Of a stretch of 64,000 nt of DNA, positions 46,581-58,617 are shown piece after piece. Each line of letters starts with the position of its first letter. Within the stretch, counting starts at the first letter, position 1. The notes beneath the pieces are model-generated. The model worked only from the letters and a program-made list of their open reading frames with translations. It was not told where the DNA came from and ran no database searches. The translations under genes and the position numbers were made by a program. The stretch is from Atriophallophorus winterbourni (lineage: Eukaryota > Platyhelminthes > Trematoda > Plagiorchiida > Microphallidae), in contig JACCGJ010018192.1 of NCBI GenBank assembly GCA_013407085.1, forward strand, positions 94,045 through 158,044. The letters run 5' to 3'.

Positions 46581-46853
46581 CGCTCGCATGCATTCCTTGA
46601 AACCCGAAGTTTTACGAGTTCGCAATTGTCGTCATCAGTATTTTGACGCTTTCTGCCATTGTGCTGTGTCGGATGAGGATAATCTACATGTTATCTGAAA
46701 GCTCGTGATTCGCACTTATCATTATTACAATTTGACCCCCACAATATGTTTCTCTTTATGTTGAATTTTACCGGTTTCATTTGACATGGCATAGCTTGAT
46801 GACTGCTTCAGACCCGAAATTATGGTGTATATTCCATCCCAATCCACTCTTAG

Positions 46854-46970
46854 ATATGTGTTTCATCACCGTCGTGTGCCATCGGTTATTATGAGAACGA
46901 TGAATTAACTGGAGAGCAATTTGATTCTGACGGTTTCTTCCACACAGGCGACATCGGAATGTGGGCCAAA
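46854..46970 (+). CDS. ACSL: ACSL exon j
   Basis: Acceptor ACTCTTAG, donor GTGAGT; 117 nt, phase 0 to 0. Encodes GYYENDELTGEQFDSDGFFH then TGDIGMWAK. The TGD motif contributes the Asp that binds the ribose hydroxyls; DGFFHTGDIG opens the FACS signature. Confidence 0.95.
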
Positions 46971-47719
46971 GTGAGTAATACTGCTCGACGTTTGTCGAAA
47001 TTTTAAAATTTAATCATCGACGAATTCGCATCAAGAATATCAGTCGGTTGAGCTTTCGAATATATTCGGACATGAAGGTCGTTCAAATAAAGATCTTTTA
47101 TTGAATAAACGTTTCATTTTATTTTTTTACTACATCACATTAAAACTGTCTATTAGAAACGAAACTTTGTCAAACCGTCACATACAGCAAGTTGGTGGTG
47201 TTTTTTAATGAAAATGAAATTTCACAATTCATGGTCACTAATGTGTAAGTTTACGGTGATTAACGACAGAATGGCAGGGTGAAAATTTATAAAGCGTTAA
47301 AATTCCTCATAAACACAAACTGCATGGACACGGGGGTGATAACTGAACACAACCAGTGGTATCTTTATTGTTTGCAAGACACAGCTGTCCTTCTAATTTC
47401 TTAACTATCATCTACAATTCAAATAATTAGCAGCGTTAGATATTCAAGTTCGTCTGATTTAGTTGAAAGTTGAAACGTGCTGGTGTAAAATTTAGATTTC
47501 CATATGAATGTTGTCTGCATTTGACGAGCAATATATTTTCGGCCAGTTTTTTTGTGCTGCTCACACGTCTCATCACATGCCCATACTGGATTTCGTCTGT
47601 GTGGATTTACTACGTGGAGAAAGAAAAGTTGGGTTTCGTAAGCCGATTTATATTTCGTGAGAGTGGGACCTTGACATAATGCAAACAGATTAAGTTAGGT
47701 CAATCTTGAAAAGATGGCG

Positions 47720-48110
47720 TTCTCAGTCATGAAGTCTATTACGTTGTCGACCTCCCTCCTCTAGGACAGAAGATCAATTATTAACCAAGTCAGGTGATAT
47801 TCTTGTCCAGATCTGGATTGCATCCCGATTCAACTCTGAGGTCAATCTTTCCAACGTTGATCACATTTACTCCCGATTCCGACACATACAAGAGGACATA
47901 AATCAGCCATGCGTTTATCTCGCAAATGATAATAATGAACCACATGATCATCTCTTATAAGAAAGACGAGCTATTTCTGTGGATGTCTTCATTGTGTCTA
48001 TCCTGGTTGACCCTCGATCGGCTTTATCGGTCTATTTCGTGCAGACTGGTTTCGTTTGATTCTCCGTCAAATATGACCACTTATACCAAAATTTTATAGT
48101 TGACATCGTT
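47720..48110 (+). repeat. Unclassified dispersed repeat R3, copy 3
   Basis: Shares CAACTCTGAGGTCAA, TTCCAACGTTGATCA and CTATCCTGGTTGACC with copy 2. Strongly diverged at the 3' side. Confidence 0.42.
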
Positions 48111-48399
48111 CTATATGTGATATGTTCATCCATTTACGTTTGTTTCAAGCATGCAGACATTTTAATCAATCTTATCCAGTTATTCCGTAACTAAAACCTC
48201 CGTGAGCTTGCCATAGTTTTTAATTTTGGCGTTTTCTCCTCTTGCTTTTTTGTCGAATTGTGACATCCTATAAGTCTCCGGAACCGCTTGATTAGCACTT
48301 ATATCTAAAGGCCGCTAATGCTCAACGAAAAAAAGAGTTCGTATGACATTTGTATCTAGATGAAATTGATGGTTATAAGAAAAATGTCGCAGAGCACTC

Positions 48400-48530
48400 T
48401 CATTTTACTTAAATACACTTTCGTTAAAAAACCCATATTTGCATGAATTTTCATCACTCAAGCCTAGCACGGTTTCGTGCTGTTTACTGCCATCAGGTGA
48501 TGACGCGCTCAAGCTAAGTCGCTCTGACGC
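48400..48530 (-). repeat. HH-A repeat with decayed hammerhead
   Basis: Contains TTTGCATGAATTTTCATCAC and a minus-strand block CUGAUGG...CAGCACGAAACCGUG (about 48463-48500). The core has A9 changed and stem pairing is lost. Confidence 0.5.
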
Positions 48531-51018
48531 GATGTTGGCAACCTTGTAGACCACAGAGAATGCATCCTGAGGTTTCACAAAGTAGTATGTGTCATTATGA
48601 TGGGCTGGAATCGAACTATTCACCTTTCTGGAACCATTTTCCTACAAACAATTTGAATGATTTAAGATTCGAGATTCAAATTCCAATGGTGTCTGGACAT
48701 TCGCATTTTATGGTTTTTCTCGTCGTACCTACGCATCACAGTAGCTAGTGATTTGAGAAATTTACATTGAGTCTGCCAGACGAGGTAGCCGGTCTTCAAT
48801 TTGCATTCTGGTCACCGGTTAGATGTTGAAAGTTATTAGACCTTTTTGAGGTAAATGCACATGCGACTATTTGTTCTCGCTTCGGGTCAGAGATTTGCTG
48901 AATGCGTCGTCTTTAAATTGGGGTTGAACTTTTAAAGACTTCATTGGTAGTGCATGAACGGGTATATTTTCAGGCGGTGTGCAGAAGTTTCTTTAAAGGA
49001 AACATATGCTATGACCGTTTTCAATCAAGAAACTAGGTATTCTCGCAAGTACATCCGCATAACGCAATTCAGAGCATATCCAAGTTGTTCGGGCGAACAA
49101 GTTATATACCAAATATCTTTTAATGTTCACTGGAACTGAGCTCATGAATTGCGTGTATCGTCCAGCCCAAAATAATTTCCGAAAATTCCATCGACTCAAC
49201 CATTTATTTGGTTTTCATCGTGGTAAAATATTAAAGAATGTCATTCGTCCTTTATCTTCTATTATCATCTTTGATTTATTTGTGCGAAGGTCAAATAATG
49301 GGGAACTCAATGTCCAAATTTTCAAAGATTTCCTGAATTTGTTTTTCTCTATAAAAAGGACATTTTAAGAAGTTATAACGAGGTTAGTCGGTAGTGTGTA
49401 GAATTGATATAATATGAGAGAAACTCTTGTGATGATGGCAAATGTCGTAATGTGAATGTTTCAGATAAACTTAATGTGCTAAAAAAAATCACTAGTCTCA
49501 CACAAGTCTCAACATTTTGAGGACTAAGGCATTTAAACTGAATATTTTACCACTAATTTTTATATTTTAAAGGCAAATCAAGATATTAAGATACGAATTT
49601 ATCAAAAACTCCACAACAACGAAATTGGCCGCTGCAAAGTGATGAGGAAAAAATCATTAATTTCCTAACTTTAATCGAACCTGACACATTTTATGCGTGG
49701 CCAACAAACGTTAAGAAAGCAAAGATGCTGTGGTTTTCCAATTGCTTTCTAATCTGAAAATTAACCAGTGAAAAATCGGCCTTTTTGGCGTGTTTACTTT
49801 GTGTATTTTTGATAAACCATAGTGCCGATTCGGATGAACGTTTATTGGCCTTAATGTCTAAACATCAACACATTTGGTTGCAAAAAAATATTTCCAGAAA
49901 CGTGAATAGTTTGATCCTTCGCACATAATCGACACACCACCGAATGAAACCTGAGGATGCGTTCTCTGTAGTTTACACGGTTCCTTACAATGTGTCGTGA
50001 CTACTTAGCTAGGGTATTTTGAGGACGGATGAAGCAAATTACGTCAGAATATTTAGACCAAGCTTGTGCGTTTGAAAACTATTGGTTCGTAATCACCTAT
50101 TACCATAACCAACATTGACCGGACACCATTTAATTAATACCATGTGACGTTGATTTCCATTTACTGCTTGATATTTATAACATTCATTGTCCATCTTCCA
50201 CGATTCTTATGCGTGTATTGTAGAGCTTGATGTGATCTACCTGAAAAGATTTCCTCCGCTATAGTTATGTCTTTCACTTACAGAAATGGAAATTTTCACA
50301 CACATTCAAACAAGTGAAACGCTTCAAAATTAGAGCATTCTTTAGAAATATAGGCAAACATCGAGGTGATTAGCAACCCGACTATTTGACAAATTGCGTT
50401 TCCAAGACTATTTGTTTTGCAATCCATCGATAAGCTTGATATGTTAGCACATTAAACGTCAATTTAGAGTTAAACTTTAATGTAATAAACAAAACGTCTA
50501 GGTCGAACCTGATAATCATCAATTCATTTCCAAGATTCGTCTCACTTGACATTTAAAAGGATTTACCTAATTGCTCAAGCGCCTAGGAAGCAATTCATGT
50601 TTCATTTATTCCGTCTGTGGTAAAAAGGCTACATGAATATTTACAATCACAATAAAACAATAATTTAATACTCGAATGCACCTATAATATTTGGCTAAGT
50701 CACCGATTCCCATTTTGGCTCTCATACACTATAATACAAATCTGAATTCCGTAAATTGTTAAGTTTGTTGAATCATTCATATTGAGTAATTTATCACTGA
50801 TTGCTGACGTAAACAGCGCGAATTCGACCATAAACAGTTCAGTGACGAATTTTCACAACTTCAAATACTTTAGCTTTAATGAAATTTTGTCCGATAGCTT
50901 TATACATTTTTAGGTAAATAGACAGATAATTAGCAGTTCAATGTTGCATTGTTCAACATAGAAAACAAATTATTTGAAAAATATATTGGAATTATCAAAC
51001 AATGCGGTTTTATTTTAG
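48531..51018. other. ACSL intron, no features recognised
   Basis: AT-rich intron DNA; no coding or repeat family seen. Confidence 0.4.
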
Positions 51019-51372
51019 AATGGTTGTTTGCGAATCGTGGGCCGATGTAAAAGCATGTTCAAACTTTCACAAGGGGAATATATCTCCCCAGAAGAGCTTG
51101 AACGTATCTATCGTCAGAGTCCATTAATCATGCATATTTTCATCGATGGAAACCCAAAGTGTAAACAACCTGTGGCAATTGTGGTGCCAAATACCGAAGA
51201 AATTTTAAAATTGTACGGATCGTCATTGGTCGAGGAAATCGGTGAATCGGCTTTTCAAGGTCGCGTTTCAGTGTCGATACAAGCAATGTGCGACAGCGAT
51301 CGAGTGAAAAAGTTACTCATTGCGGAGCTTACCAAAATCAGTAAAAACAATAAATTGAAATTATGTGAAACG
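51019..51372 (+). CDS. ACSL: ACSL exon k
   Basis: Acceptor TTATTTTAG, donor GTGAGT; 354 nt, phase 0 to 0. Encodes GCLRIVGRCKSMFKLSQGE then YISPEELERIYRQSP, QPVAIVVPNTEE and SDRVKKLLIAELTKISK. This is the hinge and start of the small C-terminal domain. The usual (I/V)DRKK at the hinge is VGRCK here: the Arg is kept but the Asp and one Lys are replaced, which is unusual for an active enzyme. Confidence 0.96.
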
Positions 51373-51924
51373 GTGAGTTTGATTATTTTAAAGATTTAAA
51401 CGAGCTTCAAATTGCATTGCAATTTTCCTATTCGTCTCTGCAAACGGAAGTGCGGAGCAATAATCAATTAACTATCATTGAAATTAAATTGTTCTTTTAT
51501 GCCATTGGCCTGTAATATTTATATATCTATGAGGTATTATCGAAAACAGGACAAGATGTAACGCACTGATGATGATTAAAATAGATTAAAACAGGTTGCA
51601 TTGACCTTACTATAGTGTATTTGTAATAATTAAAAAAATAGTCAGTCGTTAGCTTATAATTAACAATTATTTTCATCCGAATGAAATTCGAGCGAATATA
51701 GATATCATGGTAATTGTTGGTGCTACCAAACAAAGTTTACTTTGCGAAATAGCGGTAATCGCAAGCTTTACCATCAAGTATTATCTGACAATTGTTTTTC
51801 GCTGCTTACACTCACGGATTGCGACAGCCTAATCACGATTCCTGTTATTTGAGGTAGTGATGTGATGAAAGCCACAGTGTGAAATTCGAATAAGCTGTTA
51901 AAAAGTAGTGTACAAATAATGATT

Positions 51925-52360
51925 TCAATCACATAATGGTTGTGGATATGTATGTCTGGTTGTTCGAGGTTGAATCTGTCGCATCCTTACCTCCACCAAA
52001 CTCCGAAGACATTTAACCCTGTGGCAAACAGATTTGAACTCGTATTCGATCAAACCTGTTATTCCCTTATGATTTAAGCGCCCAGCAGCAATATCGATTC
52101 CCGAATCACATAGGAACATCAATTGGTCAAAACGTTTATCAAGCCCATGAGGAAACCAAGACATGCCTATCTTTTATGGTCGAATCTCTTTACCCCAAAT
52201 AACCAATTAGCCTGGCTGTGCAGGTTGTCAGTTCGACCTGATTTTCAATCGATTTCGTGCCACCGATATCCACTTAGGCTCTCGGAACTTTAAGGACGTT
52301 TGACCGATCTTAGCGAATTGCATGTCGTTGACCAGCTGATAATGATATTCAACTGCTCCT
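51925..52360 (+). repeat. Unclassified dispersed repeat R3, copy 4
   Basis: Contains ACATGCCTATC, GTTGTCAGTTCGACCTGATT, ATTTCGTGCCACCGATATCC and TTAGCGAATTGCATGTCGTT, matching the block order of the 15.8 kb copy. Lies in the last ACSL intron. Confidence 0.5.
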
Positions 52361-52874
52361 GATTACAGAATAAATGTAATCAATCTGTTTTGATGCAACT
52401 TTTAGAAAATTCGGTTCTTGAGTCACTGTTAAATTGTCACGGGTCCTTTAGCTATTTTCTATTCATACGATGTGTCGAGGTGTGGTGTTCTGCATGCCAT
52501 CTGTGAACCCATGATTGTCATTTTTCGTAGTTCTACGTTACCCTTTTTTCCAATGAGGTTTCGGTGAACGGTATTGCTTTGCAAACGTTTCCTGTATTTT
52601 CACAATCATTTCTTTCCATACTTCACTTTAATTACGAGGAAATTCATTGTGAAACTGAATAATTTATTCATTTTCATAATATCTTTCAGATGAATGCTCT
52701 TTAGATTCCGTTGACGTTAGACTACACGTTTAGACTTTGATGGGTTTAATCAAATATCGTTCATTTTCTGTTTACGAGCGAAAAACTTTTGCTAACCGAA
52801 TATTCGTCGTTAATATAAAAAAAACTTGTAGATCAATTTTGCAACCGATTCACCGTAGCATAATTTACTTTCAG

Positions 52875-53015
52875 ATTGCTGCGATTCACCTCTATAATGA
52901 ACCGTTCTCAGTTGAAACCGGACTCCTCACTCCCACAACCAAACTTGCTCGACACAAAGCAAGACATTGTTTTGCCCCAATCATAAAGAAATTATGCATG
53001 GAAGTTGGAAAGTGA
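52875..53015 (+). CDS. ACSL: ACSL terminal exon l
   Basis: Acceptor CTTTCAG; 141 nt from phase 0 to a TGA stop. Encodes IHLYNEPFSVETGLLTPTTK then LARHKARHCF. The Lys in TPTTK corresponds to the conserved C-terminal (A10) lysine needed for adenylation. The length after it matches the family. Confidence 0.95.
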   Translation: MAAIHLYNEPFSVETGLLTPTTKLARHKARHCFAPIIKKLCMEVGK

Positions 53016-53091
53016 CATACCGTTGACAGCAATAATTTATTTATCCGACTTATACATCGGCTGCTATCGTGTGAAATAATAATTGGTGTGT

Positions 53092-53101
53092 AATAAATAA
53101 A
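53092..53101 (+). promoter_or_regulatory. Polyadenylation signal candidate for ACSL
   Basis: Two overlapping AATAAA hexamers about 80 bp after the stop codon. Confidence 0.6.
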
Positions 53102-53264
53102 ATTGATCTACAGCTGATGCTAATTTTATATTATTTGCAATCTGTAACATATAAAATGAAAAGCAATGTCTGGCATATTCAATAACAGTCACAGCTACCG
53201 AACCAATTCTATCCTGGTATTGTTCGCTAGAGTTATCAATGTAAAGTTCTGATTATCCTTGTAT

Positions 53265-53570
53265 TGTGGTGCCCACATTCCCATCTCTTACACACCACTA
53301 CTGGTTTCTGAATGTTTACCGTCGTCAAGAGGACATAGTAAGATCAGTTTCAGTGAGCCTTGAAACAGTGGTAAAGTGGCAAACAAAATTATACATTTCT
53401 GCCGCTGATAAATAGGGTTGTTACAAAGAACAATGATAACCAAATACAGAACCACAAGTGATTTCTGATCAAGCGCTTGAGGAGCTTAAAAATGTATTGT
53501 GGTGCTCACATCCCCATCCCTTACACACCACTACCGGTTTCTTGTTCTTTGTAAGAACCCCATATATCAG
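53265..53570 (-). repeat. HH-B repeats, two partial units
   Basis: Shares CACATTCCCATCTCTTACAC, CACCACTACTGGTTTC, GAAACAGTGGTAAAGTGGCA and ACAAAGAACAATGATAACCA with the 17 kb array. The hammerhead block near 53293-53332 has a decayed core (CUUGACGA); the second unit ends at ACCGGTTTC. Confidence 0.6.
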
Positions 53571-53749
53571 TAGCGATACAATTATAACTTTGTTTAACGA
53601 TCCATGTTCGAACGCGGTATTGTAAACTTATGTATTGGCTTGCACGCAAAAGTGCTCATTTGTGAACTAACAATTTAACTCATGCTGATCTCATACTCAT
53701 AACTCATACCCATAACTGATCTTGTTGCGAAACGTATATAAATTTCATG

Positions 53750-54150
53750 CTAATTTGCAGGCATTCCATCACACACATTCCATTTTTACAATATTTCACG
53801 GCATGCAGATCCTACTACTACTGTTCCAACCACAAGATTGCAAACAGCACGTAACCGCTCGTGGGCTTCACAATATTGAAATACAATCAAAGCATGCAAA
53901 TGAATATTTTGTTTCAAATGAGTATCTGTTTTCATGACCATAAGTTTAATCTCATTTACATATGGTTTGCACTTGTGATCGAACATGTTGTTCGTGTCAA
54001 CCTTATCTATCAATGGTTTACAAACGCAACTTGTTTTGTGTTCTTACACTGTTTCAAAGCATTTAGATTCTGATTGTTCTGTCCCTACCTTCGAATTACA
54101 ATCTATACGTAACCGGTCATGTAGTGTGTAATAAAAAGGCATATATCTGA
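53750..54150 (+). repeat. HH-A repeats, decayed
   Basis: Two plus-strand units, from GCATGCAGATCCTACTACTA (about 53802) and TTACACTGTTTCAAAGCATT (about 54044), each with stem II/GAAA-like remains but no intact core. Just upstream an inverted scrap GGCATTCCATCACACACA occurs. Confidence 0.5.
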
Positions 54151-55435
54151 AATATGAAATATGAACTGTGTGAAAGATCAACTTCAATAAACTGGTCCGA
54201 TGAACAATCAAAGACGATTTAAAGTACTACAAATTCGATTGCTTTTTTTCGTCATAGCAAGCTAATAAAGAAACACGTTGTTTTCAACAAGAGGCATTTT
54301 AGCTCTCAACTGCTCTAATGAACGCGATCTAGCGACTTAAATTCGATAGACTCAATTTTCACAGGATGTGCATATACAATTTTCAAAGCACACAGATTTT
54401 TGACGACATGATGTTGACGTGGCGATTTGAAAATTTATACGAAATCAGATCAATCTACTTCAGATATGAACTTCTCGAATGAAAATAACAAAACTCTTTG
54501 CAATTTTTCACGAACCAAATCAATGATTCATTTGACTATGATCTTTAATGTTTTAGTCAATATAACCTGCAAGCATCAATGTACGCCAATGATTTCAGTA
54601 CTATTGCCTAACAAAAATTTCTATATATCTATTTGAGATTAAGCTACGGGCTTCTTATATCGTTCGTTGTTCCAGATTTCCAATTTTTACCGGTAACCTT
54701 ACAAAGCATAGCATAGTTGGGCCACCTCCAACGAAATATGGAATACCCAGTTATAAAAATGTAGCCTTCAATCCACGAGAACTGTTACCCCAATTATACT
54801 TCTAAATTACTCAAAACTAAAAACTAATGCAAACTTAAGTTCAACATTTTGAGCACCAATTTATCTGTCAGCTTTTTCTGATAAACGTAGCCAGGACAGT
54901 TCATTCAAGAATTTGGTATTTAAACGGTCAGATTGTATTTGCGAATCGAATGCCTGGAACCATTTTCAAACAGATGTCTGGATGGGTTCGAAGCCATATA
55001 GAATAATCGTTAATTCAGAGTTAGTTCAGCTACGATGTCTTGAGCTCAAAAGTGCACAATCCGTCGAGCTAGAGGCTGCACAAAAGGAGACCATACAATC
55101 CGATAACTATTTTACTTGCTGTGTTATAAATCCTTCCCAGTAGAGTAATATATTTTTCAAACCATTTTGACTAATCTTGTGCTGTATAATCTACAACTGA
55201 GTGTGTATGTAATGAGTACATTTCGTCAATGAGTGCGGTGTAAAGCGCCCGAAAGTTCGCCTTAGTGAGCGTAGTACGCTACATGTACACCTATAGAGAG
55301 CCAAGCAACGCAGATTGTTTTCCAAATTTCAGCACACGCAGATATGGAGATCTGTTTTTCCTATGAACTCAACTCAAGCGCATTACTACCTTTAGTATAA
55401 GAACAGGCGTTCAATTCTATACAATTTTAATGGTC
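54151..55435. other. Low-information AT-rich DNA
   Basis: No gene or repeat recognised; an open frame at 54913-55143 (+) is without family motifs. Confidence 0.35.
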
Positions 55436-55439
55436 TAAA

Positions 55440-57640
55440 TAGCATATAGCTTTATGTGAAACCACATGATAATATGGTAACTACGAATAATACAACAAGC
55501 AAAATGGGGTTTGGTTGCTTACTTAGCAGTTCAAAATCAGGTAAATATCCAAAGGGCGAAAATTGTTTTCGCTTGGTGCGATGACAAATGTTGTTGAACG
55601 ATGTTAAGATGTATATTTCTTTTCGATGCACGGATAAAAAGGCATCCAGACGTCGCTTGAACATCTGCTGATTTGTTGAGTTTATGAAATATACGGGAAT
55701 ATTGTTCTAAGTAAAACAAACTCGAACGGAAAAAATCTTCAACAGTTGAATCGCTAATGAGGGACAGTTAGAATAAATGTGTGTGCTCTTATCTTACTCG
55801 AGCCCCGTAGATTTAAAAATTATTGTAGTGGGAGTATTTGCGGTATTCAAAATATTGTAAACTGAAATCGAAACCCCTAGGAGACCACGACGTAGATAAT
55901 CAAATAAATTTTGGGTTTAGTTCGCTCATTGTATGGTTTTAGATATAGTTAGACGACAAGTTTGATAGCTCGATGGATTAAACATTTCAAAGTCGCGAAA
56001 TCTTTTTCAAGCACTTGCGGTCATGCTTGGACTGCATATTCCATCTTGGGTCGTACGTATTTATAATGCGGAAAATTATCTTCTTTGAGAACTCTTCGAA
56101 AATTCTCTTCAGGAGTGACAATGTATGTTATGTTCAGCAATAGACAGAGTTGCAGTGGCTCGACATCCGTATGGTGTTTCTTAGGTAAACACATATATCC
56201 TTTTGTTTCTTTTTCCACAAAAGGCTGAACGCGCTCCGCCTAGGAAAATCCGGGAGATTATACCTGATTTTCAGTCCTTCGAATGGGCTCTTTATGGCAG
56301 CGATTTGCAAAATAACTAAGTCAGAGATATGCATAAAAAAGGTGCACAATGCAGGAGTATATTTGGGGTAATTTTATCAAAACCAGGGGATTTTCTTGGA
56401 TTCAACGATAGTAAAGTTCCCAGCACTTCTTCTTTGTTAATGGTCATTGTGTCCAATAGTACACGATACGTTATTCCTATATCATGTTTCTATCGGAAAA
56501 ATACCGTAGCTTGATAATTTACGAGATCATCCGTGGTGTCATTCCATTGGTGGACATTCCATTGTGCGTTCGTAAGGCGACAACTCCTGATATCATAGAA
56601 CAATGGTTGTTCACAACCTGGTAAAAGTGCTTGGATTTCACTACATTTTAGACATTAGATCAGTTTGATACTGTATTATGTCCTCAGTAATAAGTTTTGT
56701 CCTCAGTAATAAGTTTGAAGGCCTCCTATGTGATTTAATTGGTGAATCGGCGATAGTTTCTTCAAGCCATATTTCGCATTTCAATCAATTTTCGAGGGTG
56801 ACAGTGGATTTTGAATTCGATCGCATTTCCACACTGTGTGTTCACGAATGCTGGGTTAGAGTTTACTAGCCGGTTAAGCTTGGTCAAAATGCTAGACAAG
56901 TATTCTTTTACTTCGATGCATTCAATATGCTAATCGGTAATGAAACTTACGATATTTGATATTTCAGATAGGCATAACTTTCTGATGTTTTGTTGTATCG
57001 GTTGTTTGCTCTGCTCGATATAGGTAGTAGAAATTCAAGACCACGCGGTTGCTCAAAACTAGTGGACAATCGTATGTAATTTTATCGACATAGTCTTTTT
57101 CAGTTGTCAAGATTAGATACAGCATTGATTCCATATCTCTTCCTATGTATCTTGGAATGCTTTTTAAGTGATTATAGAAGGGAATTTTTTTAAAAAATTG
57201 CATCAGTGGTGGTCTAAGAACTTTTGCTTGTCTTCATTAGGTTAGGCAGATTAAAGTCTCTCATGATCAAGATTCTGATATAATATCTCGAGTCAATAAA
57301 CCGTAGCTTGTCAAGTAATGTCGTATCATAAACTTCCGGGGCTGCTTGTGGATGATAAATTACGCTGATTGTGCAATCTTTGCCTTTGGTCGTCGTCGAC
57401 GAGCACGATAGCGTGTCCTGAAGCACCAAGTTTGAATATATGAGTTCTCTGCGTTTAAGTCTCGTATCATAATATAGTGCCACACCTACTTTATGTGCGA
57501 CACCATCTCGGGGGAGCAGCGGCAGGCCAGCAACCTCTAACTAACAATAGTGGGTTCCGGGTTAGGCCAAATTTCGGTAATGGCAATTAACTGAGGTTGT
57601 TTGGTCTGACACCCAGCGACAAGTTCGGTTTGTTAATCAG
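55440..57640 (-). pseudogene. Old CR1-like element, endonuclease to 3' end
   Basis: Minus-strand blocks appear in element order. The endonuclease gives AITEIW, GVALYYDTRL, ISVIYHPQAAPE and RILIMRDFNLPNL (57600-57214), and the linker matches that of the 11 kb copy (56900-56700). RT C-terminal part: RPKMEYAVQA (about 56045-56021), then NNIPVYFINSTNQQ and MFKRRLDAFLS at the 3' end (55710-55630). The central RT catalytic motifs are lost. The DNA is colinear with 11.04-11.92 kb, so both are the same old family. Confidence 0.72.
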
Positions 57641-57649
57641 CATCCGGCA

Positions 57650-58158
57650 TTTATATAAAAGCATTCTAGAACAGAACTTATAAGCAAATATGTATTGCGT
57701 TTTGTGAGCACATAATATGAGGAAAACTGTTATTGTCGCGCTGACTCCAGAAAAGTCTGCACTTCAATTTTTGTTTGACGAGTTCAGTAGCATACCGATC
57801 ATACCAGTCTTTCCAGGTGTAGCGGTGCAAATCAAATTATCTGTTTGGTTAATATGGATTGCTCCATCTAGTTTCAGTCTCACTCGGGAATCATTTGTAG
57901 TGGCTATGTGCTCGGCTGCTGATTGTGTGTCAAAGATACAGAATCATGTTTTGGTACAGATGATACATCTCCATCAATCTGGACAGTTTTTGATGCACAG
58001 TATGCGATATGTATATCACTATTTCTGTAATTGCTAATCGACACGAATAGTATCAGCCAGAAAATTTCATTGTTTGTAGTCATAATAGCTTGTTAGTTGG
58101 CTTCACGATTGGATGCGAGCTCTGAAACTCCGAGTGTGATAAGACGACAGTTTGATGT
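57650..58158. other. Spacer before MULE element
   Basis: An open frame at 57717-58037 (+) contains no recognisable domain and may be an antisense part of the old CR1 element's 5' region. Confidence 0.3.
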
Positions 58159-58167
58159 CTTTCTGAT

Positions 58168-58336
58168 GGGTCCACGACAGTTGCTCCTTGACAATTGCTC
58201 CCCGACAATTACTCCGCGACAATAGCTCTTCGACAATAGCTCCTTGGTATATTTGCTCCTTGCCCATTTGCTCCTTGCCCAATTGCTCCTTGTCTAATTG
58301 CTTTTCGCCCTATTGCTCCCTGACCAATTGCTAATG
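58168..58336. repeat. Left terminal inverted repeat of MULE
   Basis: Made of about eleven imperfect copies of a 13-16 bp unit built on (A/C)AATTGCTCCTTG(A/C)C. Inverted relative to 61961-62117. Confidence 0.85.
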
Positions 58337-58617
58337 ACTTTTAGATCACGATCAGATTGATTAACATTGCGACGAAAATAATTCATACAAGTGAAGACAA
58401 GTATTTTTTCTTCGTTTAACATTTTAATAAAAATTGATTAAAATACTATAGATCACTGTAATAACAATACTAATAACTAAATCATGTGTTTTTCAGTGTT
58501 TTGCACAAAATCCTGGTCTCATGTCTGATAACTGCACACAAAAAAATACTACTGTTATAAAATATCTTCCAAACTACTGTCTTGATTGTCTTCCCCTTCT
58601 TCCTCTGCAACAGAAGC

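Larger units (their letters stand above)
23796..53015 (+). other. ACSL: Long-chain acyl-CoA synthetase gene, 12 exons found (gene span, 5' end missing)
   Basis: Twelve short exons with AG/GT borders join in phase into 573 residues plus stop. The enzyme would activate long-chain fatty acids to acyl-CoA using ATP and CoA; family members sit on ER, mitochondrial outer or peroxisomal membranes. Order of landmarks: W-I-SYKE, RIGSALALLHG...VGICCRNCPE, the P-loop TSGTTGTPKG, VPRLLERFYEE, YGCTEAGG, DGFFHTGDIG, FKLSQGEYISPEELE, and C-terminal GLLTPTTKLARHK with the A10-type lysine. Human-type ACSL is about 700 residues, so about 100 N-terminal residues (membrane anchor and start) are missing upstream. 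About 20 residues around the LPLAH-ER (A3/A4) motif should lie between 36305 and 40237 but were not found. The FACS signature is altered: GRCK replaces the usual DRKK. Confidence 0.9.

Noticed and set aside
58168..58336. Subrepeats as a CRISPR-like array
   Set aside because: Units are contiguous without unique spacers, inverted at the other end of a transposon, and the genome is eukaryotic.
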